From contig NZ_QOIL01000005.1 of NCBI RefSeq assembly GCF_003323745.1, forward strand, positions 415,022-479,021: a stretch of 64,000 bases of DNA, given 5' to 3'. Numbering within the stretch: the stretch's first letter is position 1; the number at the start of each line of letters is the position of its first letter. Source of the DNA: Sphaerisporangium album. GTDB lineage: Bacteria; Actinomycetota; Actinomycetes; Streptosporangiales; Streptosporangiaceae. The position numbers were made by a program, and so were the translations under genes. Of the stretch, positions 11,237 through 20,806 are shown piece after piece. Below the pieces are notes generated by a model. It ran no database searches, was not told the DNA's origin, and saw only the letters and a list, made by a program, of their open reading frames with translations.

Positions 11237-11345
11237 CAGGGGTTCGGCGGCGCGCCCGCGCCGGTGGGCGCGCCGCCGTCCGTCCCGATCGCATCTCGCC
11301 GGACGCCTCAGCACAAATGAACCGCGAATACCTGAAGGCCCGTCG
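11237..11345 (+). pseudogene. Remnant of an sdhB 3' end
   Basis: About 105 bases align with the last third of sdhB (from 6249). GGTTCGGCGG matches GCTTCGGCGG, then after divergent bases AAATGAACCGCGAATACCTG matches AAATGAACCGCGACTACCTG almost perfectly, giving QMNREYLKA against QMNRDYLKA. The middle has one indel and many changes, and no stop follows in frame. The 297 bp from here to the MMPL transporter start hold no gene I can support. Confidence 0.7.
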
Positions 11346-11642
11346 AGTGGGCTTTCGTATCTGGGCTTTACCAAGCCGCCACGGGCCCCGGGATGGTCTC
11401 TCGCGTCGCCCGGGGCCGTGTTTCCGCCTACCGGCCACCCCGTAATTCCGTAATCACATACCGCCCGGCTTCCGGCAGGCCGGGATTTCCTATGTCCAGC
11501 ACATGGCAGGCGCCGATCCGACCGGTGCCGGGCCTGCTTCTCCGGGCGGCCGGGCTCTCCCCGGACGGACCCGGAGGTAAGCGAACTGAAAGGCGGTGCT
11601 TCCTAGAGTCCGGCTGACACGGAGGGCTCTGCTCGGGAGGGA

Positions 11643-13805
11643 TTGTTGGATTCGTTGAGTGGATGGGTGGTCCGGCACCGGGTGGTGGTCGGGCTCGTAT
11701 GGCTGGCGATCACCGTGGTGGGGTTGGTCCTGGCCCCGTCGGTGTCGGGCCGGTTGAAGAGCGGAATCCTTCTCGACAGTGCCGCGTACACGGCCAACGA
11801 GCGGATCGCGGCGCAGTACGGCGGTAGCGCGTCGGACCCGGGCGTCGTGGTGATCGACCTGCCGGACGGCTTGACGGTCACGTCGGACGGGGTGGCGGCC
11901 AAGCTGCGCGCCCTGGACGCGCGGATCGCGAAGGGGATGCCCGGGCTCCGGGAGATCTCCTTTGCCTCGACCGGTGACCAGGCGCTGCTCGGCAACGGAG
12001 GGCGGAGCACGATCCTGCTCGTCTACCCGCCCCAGGCGGGACGCGACGTACCGGCCGCGGTGCTCGACCAGTTGACCTCGGCGGCCAGAACCGCCCTGCC
12101 GGAGGCCACGGTGCACAGCACCGGTTTGAACGCGCTCGCGTCCGGTAGCGCCTCCAGCGGCCACTCCAGTGTGATGACGGAGCTGTTGATCGGCGCGCTG
12201 GGCGCGTTGATCGTGCTGGCCTGGGTGTTCGGGTCGGTCCTCGCGCTCCTGCCGTTGGTCATGGCGCTGATCTCGGTGCTGACGATGCAGCTGTTCATCT
12301 ACGCCCTGACGTTCGTGGTGCCCTCGGCGACGGTGCCGTTCAACCCGGCCGTGCAGTACATCGTCGCGCTGCTCGGGCTGGGCCTGTCGATCGACTACTC
12401 GCTGCTGATCGTCAACCGGTGGCGTGAGGAGCGCGCCGCGGGCAGGTCGAACGCGGAGGCGGTGCAGGCGGCCATGCGGCGGGCCGGGCACGCGGTCATG
12501 TTCAGCGGTGTCACCGCGTCCCTCGGGCTGTTCGCGCTGATCGTGGTTCCGGTGTCGCTCGTGCGTGGTGTCGGCATCTCCGGGCTGTTCATCCCCTCGA
12601 CGGCCACGCTGGTCGCCTTGACACTGCTCCCGGCCGTGCTGTCGAAGCTGGGTCCGCGCCTGGACTGGCCGCGACGCCGGTCCAGCGGGAAGGTGAGCCG
12701 GTTCTGGACGTGGTGGTCGCACACGGTGATCCGCCACCGGGTCCTGGCCGCCGTGTTCGGCTTGGCGATCCTGTCCGGGCTGACCGGGGTCGCGGCGACC
12801 ATGAACATCGCGCAGCCGACCGGGTCCGCGCTGGTCGGCACCGATGCCTACGCCGACGGGCTGCGCGCCCTGGAAGCCGGCGGGTTCCCCAGCGGCACCC
12901 TCACCACCATCCCGATATGGGTGCCTTCGTCCGGGCAGGCGCAGGCGGTCGCGGCGTCGTTGGACGGCCTGTCGAGCGTGCACGGCGCGGTGGCCCCGAC
13001 CGGCGCGTCCTGGCAGCGAGGAGGAAGTGGGCTGGTGGTCGTGCTGCCCGAGCGCGAGGTCGGCACCTCGGACGCGGGCACCTCGCTGGACGACGTGCGG
13101 CGCACGGTGCCGCACGGGGTGCTGGTCGGAGGCCACGCCGCGCAGCAGATCGACGAGGCCGACGCCACCTATGGCGCGTTCCCCCTGATGTTCGGCCTGG
13201 TGGCCCTCGTGACGTTCCTGCTCCTCGCCCGCGGGCTGAGGTCGATCATGCTTCCGGCCAAGGCGGTGCTGCTCAACGCGGTGTCGGTGGCGGCGACCTA
13301 CGGTGTAGTCGTCATTGTCTGGCAGCACGGGATCGGGACCGAGGCGTTGTGGGGCGTGCCGGGCACTGGATCGGTCGACACCTTCGTGCCGATGCTGTTG
13401 TTCGGGTTCCTGTTCGGCATTTCCATGGACTACGAGGTGTTCATCCTCGCCCGGGTGCGGGAGGGCTACGAGCGCACCGGCTCCACCCACGAGGGGATCG
13501 TCGAAGGCATCTCGCGGACCGGGCGGCTGGTGACCAGCGCGGCTTTGATCCTGTTCTTCTCGCTCGCGTCTCTGGCCTCCGCGAACGACATCACCGTCCG
13601 TGAGCTCGCCTCCGGGATGGCCGCGGGTGTCGTGCTCGACGCCGTCGTCGTACGGATGCTGCTACTGCCGGCGCTGGTGTCCCTGTTCGGCAAGGTCAAC
13701 TGGTGGATGCCCGGCTGGGCCGCCCGGCTGTTGCGGCTGCCCCCGGCGAGCACGCCCGAGCCGCCCGCACGGGGCCGGGCAGCGCTGAACGTGGGTGATG
13801 CTTGA
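11643..13805 (+). CDS. MMPL/RND-family membrane transporter
   Basis: A 720-residue inner-membrane protein of the MMPL type. One helix at residues 8-27 is followed by a periplasmic domain and a block of five to six helices, and the same order is repeated from about residue 360. Each block holds the family acidic motif: GLGLSIDYSLLIVNRWREE in the first half and FGISMDYEVFILARVREG in the second. Substrate is unknown; relatives export lipids, siderophores or drugs using the proton gradient. TTG codons at 11643 and 11646 both start plausibly after GGGAGG. It is followed after three bases by a response regulator and then a kinase, so it may be the target of that two-component system. Confidence 0.87.
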   Translation: MLDSLSGWVVRHRVVVGLVWLAITVVGLVLAPSVSGRLKSGILLDSAAYTANERIAAQYGGSASDPGVVVIDLPDGLTVTSDGVAAKLRALDARIAKGMPGLREISFASTGDQALLGNGGRSTILLVYPPQAGRDVPAAVLDQLTSAARTALPEATVHSTGLNALASGSASSGHSSVMTELLIGALGALIVLAWVFGSVLALLPLVMALISVLTMQLFIYALTFVVPSATVPFNPAVQYIVALLGLGLSIDYSLLIVNRWREERAAGRSNAEAVQAAMRRAGHAVMFSGVTASLGLFALIVVPVSLVRGVGISGLFIPSTATLVALTLLPAVLSKLGPRLDWPRRRSSGKVSRFWTWWSHTVIRHRVLAAVFGLAILSGLTGVAATMNIAQPTGSALVGTDAYADGLRALEAGGFPSGTLTTIPIWVPSSGQAQAVAASLDGLSSVHGAVAPTGASWQRGGSGLVVVLPEREVGTSDAGTSLDDVRRTVPHGVLVGGHAAQQIDEADATYGAFPLMFGLVALVTFLLLARGLRSIMLPAKAVLLNAVSVAATYGVVVIVWQHGIGTEALWGVPGTGSVDTFVPMLLFGFLFGISMDYEVFILARVREGYERTGSTHEGIVEGISRTGRLVTSAALILFFSLASLASANDITVRELASGMAAGVVLDAVVVRMLLLPALVSLFGKVNWWMPGWAARLLRLPPASTPEPPARGRAALNVGDA

Positions 13806-13808
13806 ACC

Positions 13809-14519
13809 ATGAAAGTGCTGGTGGTCGAGGACGAGCCGGACATGGCCGAGTCCCTGAGGTGGGGGCTGGAGGCGGAGGGCTACGTCGTGGACGTGGCCGA
13901 CAACGGTGAGGACGGCCTGTGGAAGGCCGGTGAGACCGGTCACGACGTGATCATCCTCGATGTCATGCTGCCCGGCCTGGACGGCTTCCAGGTCTGTGGC
14001 CGGCTGCGCGCCCAGGGCGTGTGGACGCCGATCCTGATGCTGACGGCGATGGACGACGACCTGGATCTCGCCGAAGGGCTCGACGCCGGCGCGGACGACT
14101 ACCTGCCCAAGCCGTTCTCCTACACGGTCCTGCTGGCCCGGCTGCGGGCGCTGACCCGGCGCGGGCTCGGGGAACGGCCCGCGGTGATCGCCGCCGGGGG
14201 TCTCACCCTCGACCCTGCCAGGCGCAAGGTGTGGCGCGACGGGGCGGAACTGGACCTGTCCAGCCGGGAGGTGGCGGTGCTGGAGTACCTGATGCGGCGT
14301 CAGGGCCGCGTCGTATCGAAGACCGAGCTGCTCGACCACTGCTGGGATTCGGCCTACGACGGCGGCCCGGCAGTGGTCGAGGTCCACATCCACCGGCTGC
14401 GCCGCAAGATCGATCCGCCGGACGGCGCGCCGACCATCGTCACCCTGCGCGGCCAGGGCTACCTCATAGAAGCCGGCCCTGGAGAAGCCGACGCCAGAGA
14501 AGCCGGCCATGCCCCCTGA
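13809..14519 (+). CDS. OmpR-family response regulator
   Basis: A 236-residue regulator with a receiver domain at residues 1-120 (acidic VVEDEPD, phospho-acceptor Asp51 in ILDVMLPG, Lys in LPKPF). The C-terminal winged helix at about 130-225 carries VWRDGAELDLSSREVAVLEYL, then VEVHIHRLRRKID and LRGQGYLIE. It probably activates or represses the transporter gene three bases upstream. Its stop overlaps the kinase start, giving a coupled pair. Confidence 0.93.
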   Translation: MKVLVVEDEPDMAESLRWGLEAEGYVVDVADNGEDGLWKAGETGHDVIILDVMLPGLDGFQVCGRLRAQGVWTPILMLTAMDDDLDLAEGLDAGADDYLPKPFSYTVLLARLRALTRRGLGERPAVIAAGGLTLDPARRKVWRDGAELDLSSREVAVLEYLMRRQGRVVSKTELLDHCWDSAYDGGPAVVEVHIHRLRRKIDPPDGAPTIVTLRGQGYLIEAGPGEADAREAGHAP

Positions 14520-15894
14520 ACCGGGTCCGCGGGCTCGGTCACGCCGCAGGCGGTCGCTGCGGACCCGTGTCACCATCTCCGCCAGCCTGATCACCGCCGC
14601 CGCCATCACGGGCGGCGTCGTGCTGCTCTACCTCCTGCAGATGCACGCGGTGCGGCAGACCGTCGACGGCCAGCTACGCACCTACGCCGCCCAGATCGCC
14701 CAGGCGTCGCCCACCGGAAACTGGCCCCGTCCGCTGCCCCGCTCGTCGCTGGATCCCGCCGCCGAGGCCCAGGTGATCGCCGCCGACGGCACCGTCCTCA
14801 CCTCCACCCGCGGCCTGGCCGGGGTCCCCGCCACGTTCGCGCTTCCCGCCGGGTCGACCAGGCCGGTCCGGCTCAAGGGCGCCGACGGCGTGATACCCGA
14901 CGACGTCGGGGTCTTCGCGCTCCGCGAGATCGTCAACGGGCAGCCCGTCACGATCGTCGCCGGCACCCCCACTGGGCTCCTCAGGTCGATCAACACCGAG
15001 TTCACCTACCGGCTGATCGCAGGGTTTCCGATCACCCTCGCGCTCGCCGCCGCCGCCGTGTGGACCCTGGTCGGGCGCGCGCTCGCCCCGGTGGAGCAGA
15101 TCCGGCGCGCCGTCACCGACATCACCTCCGCCGACCTGTCCCGCCGCGTGCCCGAACCGGGCACGATCGACGAGATCGGGCACCTGGCCGAGACGATGAA
15201 CGAGATGCTCGCCCGGCTGGAGGACTCCGCGCTGCGCCAGCGCCGGTTCGTCGCCGACGCCTCCCATGAACTGCGCAGCCCGCTCGCCACCCTCCGCACC
15301 ACCCTCGACGTGGCACTGGCCCACCCCGATCGGGCGCCGTGGCCCGCCGTGGCGACCCGCGCGGCCGGCCAGACCGCGCGCCTGGAGCGGCTCATCCAGG
15401 ACCTCCTGCGCCTGGCCAAGGCGGACGAACACCCCCAGGTCGGCCACCGTCAGACCCTTGACGCCGCCGACCTCCTCCGTGACGTCGTCGGCGCCACCCC
15501 GGCTCGCGGGCTCACCGTCGACCTCCACCTCGCCGACGGGGTGTTCCTCCACGGCGACCGCGCCGATCTCGGCCGGCTGGTGCGCAACCTGCTCGACAAC
15601 GCCGTCCGCTACGCCGCTTCCACGGTCACGGTCACGCTCGCCGCCACGCCGGGCACTGCTCGTATCCACGTCCTCGACGACGGACCGGGTGTCCCCGCCG
15701 CGGATCGGGAGCGCGTCTTCGACCGTTTCGTCCGGCTCGACGCCAGCCGTGATCGGGCCAGTGGCAACAGCGGTCTCGGCCTGGCGATAGCCCGCGAGAT
15801 CGCGTCGGCGCACCAAGGCTGGGTCTGGGCCGCGGATCCTCCGAAATCGGGCGCCCACTTGATCATCGAACTACCGCGCCTGACCGGTCACTGA
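14509..15894 (+). CDS. HAMP-containing sensor histidine kinase
   Basis: A 461-residue membrane kinase. Helix 1 is at about residues 20-45, an extracytoplasmic loop spans about 46-165, and helix 2 is near 168-188, followed by HAMP (PVEQIRRAVTDITSADLSRRV). The H-box is ADASHELRSPLATLRT with the phospho-His near residue 250. The ATPase domain has NLLDNAVRYA (N-box), DDGPGVP (G1) and GLGLAIAREIA (G2). It is translated across an 11-base overlap with the response regulator. The signal is unknown. Confidence 0.93.
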   Translation: MPPEPGPRARSRRRRSLRTRVTISASLITAAAITGGVVLLYLLQMHAVRQTVDGQLRTYAAQIAQASPTGNWPRPLPRSSLDPAAEAQVIAADGTVLTSTRGLAGVPATFALPAGSTRPVRLKGADGVIPDDVGVFALREIVNGQPVTIVAGTPTGLLRSINTEFTYRLIAGFPITLALAAAAVWTLVGRALAPVEQIRRAVTDITSADLSRRVPEPGTIDEIGHLAETMNEMLARLEDSALRQRRFVADASHELRSPLATLRTTLDVALAHPDRAPWPAVATRAAGQTARLERLIQDLLRLAKADEHPQVGHRQTLDAADLLRDVVGATPARGLTVDLHLADGVFLHGDRADLGRLVRNLLDNAVRYAASTVTVTLAATPGTARIHVLDDGPGVPAADRERVFDRFVRLDASRDRASGNSGLGLAIAREIASAHQGWVWAADPPKSGAHLIIELPRLTGH

Positions 15895-15916
15895 CCCGCG
15901 TCCCCGAAGCCCGCGG

Positions 15917-15994
15917 AGGCGCGCCGTCGCGATCATGCTGGTCGGCATCCTGCACCACCTGCACGACGACGAGAACCCGCAGGCCATCGTCGCA
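15917..15994 (+). pseudogene. Fragment resembling a DUF574-type SAM methyltransferase
   Basis: About 26 codons encode IMLVGILHHLHDDENPQAIV, which resembles the conserved core of actinomycete DUF574 methyltransferases (VLLVAILHF, then DPYAIV-like). Neither the start nor the rest of the domain is present. It lies in the short gap between the sensor kinase and the convergent peroxidase gene. The match is from memory of the family and is modest. Confidence 0.4.
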
Positions 15995-15999
15995 AGGGA

Positions 16000-16036
16000 A
16001 ACCCGCCGTGCCGGAGGGAGCCCGGCGCGGCGGGTT
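16000..16036. terminator. Hairpin between convergent kinase and peroxidase genes
   Basis: A 15-bp stem, AACCCGCCGTGCCGG against CCGGCGCGGCGGGTT with one wobble pair, and a seven-base loop. It lies just before the peroxidase stop and suits termination from both directions. Confidence 0.65.
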
Positions 16037-16048
16037 CGGGGTGTCGGG

Positions 16049-18898
16049 TCAGGAGGTGTGGGCGCGGGTCAGGGTCTGCGGGTTCGCCTTGGTCGTGGTG
16101 GGGGTTTGGGAGGTCGCGGCAGGGGTGGTGGGGAGGAGGAAGACGTTGGCCGGGAGTTCCGACTGGGGGATGTCGGTGTTCAGGGCGATGATCTGGGACA
16201 ACGTTCTGCGGTGGTCGATGCCGTACTGCTGGCGGACGTAGGTCAGCAGGGGGTCGTTCTGGTAGTGGAAGCGGTCGCCGTCGCGGAGGGCGGTGAACTG
16301 GGCCTTCCAGATGGCGAGCTGGAGTTCGCCGAACTCGGAGCCGGCGACGTGCTTCTCGGCGAGCATTCCGGTGAAGGCGTCCAGGCTGCCGACCGAGCCG
16401 TAGATCGCCTTGAGCCGGGCGGCCAGGGTGGTGCGGCGGACGACGCGGGTGGCGTTGTCGGCGGCGACGGTCGTCGGGTTGCCGTTGATGTCGAAGAGCT
16501 GGACGACGTCGATGCTGTTCGGGTCGTTGATCTCGTTGCCGGGGGTGAGCAGCGGGTCGGACGGGAAGCTTTCCGTCGTCTCGCCGGTGATCGAGGTGAA
16601 CGACGTCTTGGAGGGCAGGCCGTAGGCGTTGCGGAGCTGGTTGTAGCTCGGCATGCCGTGGTCGCGCCCGCGCAGCAGGTCGACGGCGCCGAGGTCGACC
16701 ACGCCGCGGAAGCACTGCGGCAGGGTGGGTCCATCGAGGCAGCCGGGGTTGCCGGCGACGGGGACCTGGAACAGGACGCTGCGGAGCTGGTTGTCGATCG
16801 TCTCGTCGTTGCGGTACTCCGACTCGCCGCCGATGCCCTTCAGCATGGGGCCGAGCCCGATCCGGGACACCAGGTCGGGGTTGAAGAACGCCACGTTCAG
16901 CGGGACGGCGAGCGCGACGTCGGCGCCGGTGACGGTCACCTCGACGCCCTGCGCCTCAAGGGCGTCGAGGGTCGCCTGGGAGTAGCGGCCGGCGTTGGTG
17001 TGGAACTCCATCTCGCCGTGGATCTGGCTGTGGGCGCGGTAGCCCACGGTGGCGAACTCGTTGGTGACGGACGCGTCGGCGCCGTCGTCGTACCCCTGGT
17101 AGGCGGGCAGCGTGACGCCCATGGCGGGGAGGAACTCGTTGTAGGTGATGTACTGCTGCTCGGCGATCACCACCGCGCGGGCGATCTGGAACTTGTCCTG
17201 CTGCGACAGCGAGGCGGGCAGCAGCGAGACGATCCGGTTGTGCTCGCGGGCGAACAGCGTCTGCGTCGCGGTGAGGGCGATGTTCTCGTTGGCGCGCACG
17301 TCTCCGGTGACGACGGCGCTCGCGGGCGCGGCGAGCAGGCGTCCGTCCACCTGCATCCGCGGCGCGGCCGACGCGTTGCCGCGGCTGTCGCGGCGGGGCA
17401 GGTAGCCGCCGGGCAGCATCAGGGTGGCGTTGTTGTTGGCGGGGTCGCCGTCCACCGAGCCGTCGCGCAGCCAGTCGAGGCGGGCGTCGGTGCCGCCGTA
17501 GACGGCCCACGCGTCGATGTAGGAGCTGACGGTGTTGACCTGCTGGCGGGCGTTGGACACGCCGGTGCCCGGCGCGGCGGCCGTGCGCGTGAACGGGACG
17601 ACGCCGAGGTCGTTGGTGAAGATCTCCATCGGGTCGGTGCGGTCGAACGGTATGTCGGCCTGAGTGCCGTCGTCCTGGCGCAGGCCGATGGTGTGGTCGA
17701 TGAACTGGCCCCACACGTTTCCCCACTGCGTGACCCCACGCTCGGAGAAGACGTTCACGTTGGTGTCGTTGAACACGCGGTTGGAGACGTAACGCGGGTT
17801 GGGGCCGGCGGCCATCTGGCTCTTGCCGTCGGTGTACCGCACCGGGCCGACCCGGGAGTACAGGGTGTCGGCGTTGCCCCGCGCCGGGGCGAAGGGGTTG
17901 TTGCCCGCGCCGTCGAGGCTCTCGGTCTCCCAGGAGCCGAGGATCGGCGCGGCGGCCACGCCGCGGACCTCCAGTCCCCACAGTGAGTAGCCGTACGCCG
18001 TGTGCCGCGCGGTGCCGTAGACGCGGACGTAACGCCCGGCGCCCGAGACGGCGAGCGTCTGGAGCCCCCCGGTGCCGGTGGCGGTCGAGTAGATCGTCGT
18101 CCAGGTGGACGCGTTGTCGGATACCTGGATCTGGAAGGCGGTGGCGTAGGAGTTCTGCCAGTTCAGCACCACCTGGCAGACGCGCCGCGACACGCCAAGG
18201 TCCACCTGGATCCACTGCGGGTCGCTGAACGCGCTGGACCAGCGGGTGCCGGCGTCCCCGTCGACCGCGGCCGGGGCGGACAGTCCGGCGTTCTCGACGG
18301 ACGACGCGGTCGCGGGGCGGTTCAGCGCCAGGTCGGCCGCGCCGCAGGCGGTCCGGACGAACGAGCCGTAGACCTGGAACTCCCACAGCGAGTAGCCGTA
18401 GACCGTGTGCCGGGTCGTGCCGTACATCCGCACGTAGCGGCCGGTGCCGGTCACGTCCAGGGTCTGGGTGCCGCCGGGTCCGTTGGCGGTCGAGTACAGG
18501 TTCGTCCAGGTGACGGCGTTGTCGGAGGTCTGGAGCTGGAAGGCCACGGCGTAGGACGTGTGCCAGGTGAGCGCGACCCGGCTGATCGCGGCCTTCGTCC
18601 CGAGGTCGATCTGGATCCACTGGGGGTCGCTGAAGGCGCTGGACCAGCGGCTGGTGGTGCTGCCGTCGACCGCCGCGGAGGCCGGGGTGCCGACGGCCTC
18701 GATGGACGACGCCGTGACCGGCTTGCCCTTGGACAGCAGGGCGGGGGCGGCCTCGGCGGGGGCGCCGACGGCGACGATCAGCCCGATGAGCAGCATGAGG
18801 ACGGACAAGGCGGCGGGAACGGCGCGAACGGCCGGACGGCGAAGGGCGCGGACGGCGGGCCGTGGGCGGCGGCCCTCCGAGGGGGGAACGGATCGCAT
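16049..18898 (-). CDS. Secreted haem peroxidase with two discoidin (F5/8 type C) domains (copy 2)
   Basis: 949 residues. A signal peptide (residues about 1-50, VLMLLIGLIVAVGAPAEA) is followed by two tandem F5/8 type C domains. The first (about 55-180) has SRWSSAFSDPQWIQIDLG and YGYSLWEFQVYG. The second (about 190-315) has TRWSSAFSDPQWIQVDLG and YGYSLWGLEVRG. The peroxidase domain runs from about 325 with WGQFIDHT, LFAREHNRI, VGYRAHSQIHGEM and LLRGRDHGMPSYNQ. Discoidin domains usually bind glycans, so the enzyme is probably tethered to a polysaccharide surface. The peroxidase part is close to copy 1 at 8145-10262. It lies downstream of the FN3 gene and may be transcribed with it through a 207-bp gap that holds no other gene. 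Confidence 0.9.
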   Translation of the reverse strand: MRSVPPSEGRRPRPAVRALRRPAVRAVPAALSVLMLLIGLIVAVGAPAEAAPALLSKGKPVTASSIEAVGTPASAAVDGSTTSRWSSAFSDPQWIQIDLGTKAAISRVALTWHTSYAVAFQLQTSDNAVTWTNLYSTANGPGGTQTLDVTGTGRYVRMYGTTRHTVYGYSLWEFQVYGSFVRTACGAADLALNRPATASSVENAGLSAPAAVDGDAGTRWSSAFSDPQWIQVDLGVSRRVCQVVLNWQNSYATAFQIQVSDNASTWTTIYSTATGTGGLQTLAVSGAGRYVRVYGTARHTAYGYSLWGLEVRGVAAAPILGSWETESLDGAGNNPFAPARGNADTLYSRVGPVRYTDGKSQMAAGPNPRYVSNRVFNDTNVNVFSERGVTQWGNVWGQFIDHTIGLRQDDGTQADIPFDRTDPMEIFTNDLGVVPFTRTAAAPGTGVSNARQQVNTVSSYIDAWAVYGGTDARLDWLRDGSVDGDPANNNATLMLPGGYLPRRDSRGNASAAPRMQVDGRLLAAPASAVVTGDVRANENIALTATQTLFAREHNRIVSLLPASLSQQDKFQIARAVVIAEQQYITYNEFLPAMGVTLPAYQGYDDGADASVTNEFATVGYRAHSQIHGEMEFHTNAGRYSQATLDALEAQGVEVTVTGADVALAVPLNVAFFNPDLVSRIGLGPMLKGIGGESEYRNDETIDNQLRSVLFQVPVAGNPGCLDGPTLPQCFRGVVDLGAVDLLRGRDHGMPSYNQLRNAYGLPSKTSFTSITGETTESFPSDPLLTPGNEINDPNSIDVVQLFDINGNPTTVAADNATRVVRRTTLAARLKAIYGSVGSLDAFTGMLAEKHVAGSEFGELQLAIWKAQFTALRDGDRFHYQNDPLLTYVRQQYGIDHRRTLSQIIALNTDIPQSELPANVFLLPTTPAATSQTPTTTKANPQTLTRAHTS

Positions 18899-19105
18899 GG
18901 ACGAACTCCCTGCTTGCGCGGGTGACGGGGCGCGCCGCGCCGGTCTGCCCGCCCTGATGGAGGGGGCGGGGAATCCGCACGTGCCGACGTGCGGGCCTGA
19001 CCGGACGCGACGCGCCGTTGTGCGGCCACCGCCGGCGCTCTGCCGCGCGGGCGTCGGCGGTGGAGGCCTTGAAGGGCACGGGAGGGGCCGTGTCCAGAAG
19101 GGGTG

Positions 19106-20620
19106 CTACTGCGCGAGGGCGCTGACCTCCGCGGTCCGCGCGCTCTCACCCGCCCCGTTCACGGCGGTGAACTGGTAGTAGTACCGCTGCCCGGAGGTGA
19201 CCGCCTTGTCCACGTACGTCGGCGAGGTGACTCGCACATACGGCGTCGAGCCCTCGCCGCCGGGGGTGGTGGACCGGTAGACGTTCCAGGTCACGTTCGC
19301 CTGGTAACCCCACTGGAGCAGGATGTCGCCCGCCCGCGGGGTGATCACGATGCCGAACGGGACGCCGGGCGCGCCGGGCGGGGGCGAGACCGTGCCGGTC
19401 GGCGTCGGGGTGGGCGTCACCGTGGGGGTCGCCGTGGGCGTCGGGCCGGTGCCGGGGACGGCCGAGACCTCGTTGGAGTTCGGCGAGCCGCCCACCGCGT
19501 TGGCCGCGGAGACGAAGTAGTAGTACGTCTTGCCGTTGCTCAGCCCGGTGTCGGTGAACGTGGTGGTGGTGCCGCCGACCGTGCCGACGGGCGTGTTGGC
19601 CTCACCGTCGGACTTGGTGCCCCGGTAGATCCGGTACGACGTCGGCGCACCGCTGGCGCTGGCCGTCCACGTCAGCGTGACCGAGCCCGCGCCCGGGGTG
19701 GCGGTCAGGTTGGTCGGACCGGCGGGTGAGGACGCCGTCGCCGGGGTGACGATCATCTGGTCCACCCGGGACAGCCCGTGGTCGCTCACCGCGAACTGGG
19801 TGATCGAGTTGACGCCTGCGTTCAGGCGCACCTGTAGCGCGGAGAGCTGGTAGGTGTCGAAGCTGCCGGTGATCGGGAAGCTCTGCGTGCTGGTGATGAC
19901 GGTGCCGTTGACCTTGAGCCCCATCTGGCGGTTGTTGACCCCGGGGAACAGGCCGCCCTGGAACGCGTACCGCCAGGCGACCGTGTAGAGGCCGGTGGTG
20001 GGGACGACGACGTTGTTGAACGTCATGGTCCCCTCGTGGGCGTAGGCCATGTCGACGACCTTCTTGTCCGGGGAGGTGGACCCGGACGAGCCCAGCACGG
20101 AGGGGAACCACCCCGTCAGCGTCTGGAACCAGGCGAAGCCGCCGAGAAGGGCGTCCTTGCAGTAGTAGACCTTGCTGTTGCCCACGGTGACGCCGGGGAC
20201 GTCGCCGCCGGTGCCGATCGGGGGCGGGGTCTTGGAGGCGTCCTCCTTCGTGCGCGGCGACTCACCCGAGGCGTTCACCGCGCTGACCTGGTAGAAGTAG
20301 GTCAGCGTCGAGCTGAGCGGCCCTCTGTCGAGGAAGGTGTCGGCCGGCGCGTTCACCGTCGCGTACGGCGTGTTTCCTTCGCCGCCGGCGGTCGTACCTC
20401 GGTAGATCCGGTAGCTGGTCGCGCCGGGGACGGCCTCCCATTCCACCAGGATGGACGAGTCGCTGCCGGCCTCCAGCTCGATGAAGCCGGGGGCGGCCGG
20501 GACGGCGGCGGCGTTCGCGGTGAAGCCGCCGCTCACGGCGACGCCGACGCCGAGGGCGATGCTCAGGGCGATCGAGGTCAGCACGGATATCAGGGTCCGT
20601 GCCAGGGGTGGTTTGCGCAT
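19106..20620 (-). CDS. Secreted multi-FN3 protein with a carbohydrate-binding-like module
   Basis: 504 residues from the ATG at 20618-20620, which has GGGAG six bases upstream; a start 14 codons earlier lacks one. Order: signal peptide (1-37); FN3 domain 1 (about 40-130); a beta-sandwich resembling CBM6/CBM35 (about 150-300, with YAHEGTMTFNNVVVP and NNRQMGLKVNGTVI); FN3 domain 2 (about 305-390); a PT-rich linker (TPTATPTVTPTPTPTG); and a third, partial FN3-like segment to the end. No catalytic motif is seen. It is probably an extracellular polysaccharide-binding protein. Upstream LacI-type palindromes suggest sugar-responsive expression with the downstream peroxidase. A decayed copy lies at 10442-10790. 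Confidence 0.8.
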   Translation of the reverse strand: MRKPPLARTLISVLTSIALSIALGVGVAVSGGFTANAAAVPAAPGFIELEAGSDSSILVEWEAVPGATSYRIYRGTTAGGEGNTPYATVNAPADTFLDRGPLSSTLTYFYQVSAVNASGESPRTKEDASKTPPPIGTGGDVPGVTVGNSKVYYCKDALLGGFAWFQTLTGWFPSVLGSSGSTSPDKKVVDMAYAHEGTMTFNNVVVPTTGLYTVAWRYAFQGGLFPGVNNRQMGLKVNGTVITSTQSFPITGSFDTYQLSALQVRLNAGVNSITQFAVSDHGLSRVDQMIVTPATASSPAGPTNLTATPGAGSVTLTWTASASGAPTSYRIYRGTKSDGEANTPVGTVGGTTTTFTDTGLSNGKTYYYFVSAANAVGGSPNSNEVSAVPGTGPTPTATPTVTPTPTPTGTVSPPPGAPGVPFGIVITPRAGDILLQWGYQANVTWNVYRSTTPGGEGSTPYVRVTSPTYVDKAVTSGQRYYYQFTAVNGAGESARTAEVSALAQ

Positions 20621-20681
20621 GACAACTCCCAGGGGCGGGGGGTGGCCCGGGACGCTGGGCACGGACCGGCTTCCGGCATGC

Positions 20682-20695
20682 AGAGAGCGCTCTCT
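20682..20695. promoter_or_regulatory. GCGCT-centred palindrome, LacI-type operator candidate 1
   Basis: AGAGAGCGCTCTCT, a perfect 14-bp palindrome 62 bp upstream of the FN3 start. LacI-family sugar regulators in actinomycetes bind such GAGCGCTC-centred sites. Confidence 0.5.
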
Positions 20696-20806
20696 GGTGC
20701 TGTCGCGCGAAGCGGGCCGGGGCGTGGGCGTCCGGGGCTGGGACGGGGGTTGTGCGACGCGGGCCGGGGTGGTCGCGCCCGCGTTGACGGTGCCTTGCGT
20801 GGCTCC

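Noticed and set aside
15935..17986. 683-codon plus-strand open frame over peroxidase 2
   Set aside because: Only its first ~25 codons look protein-like (methyltransferase scrap); the remainder is antisense to the peroxidase.
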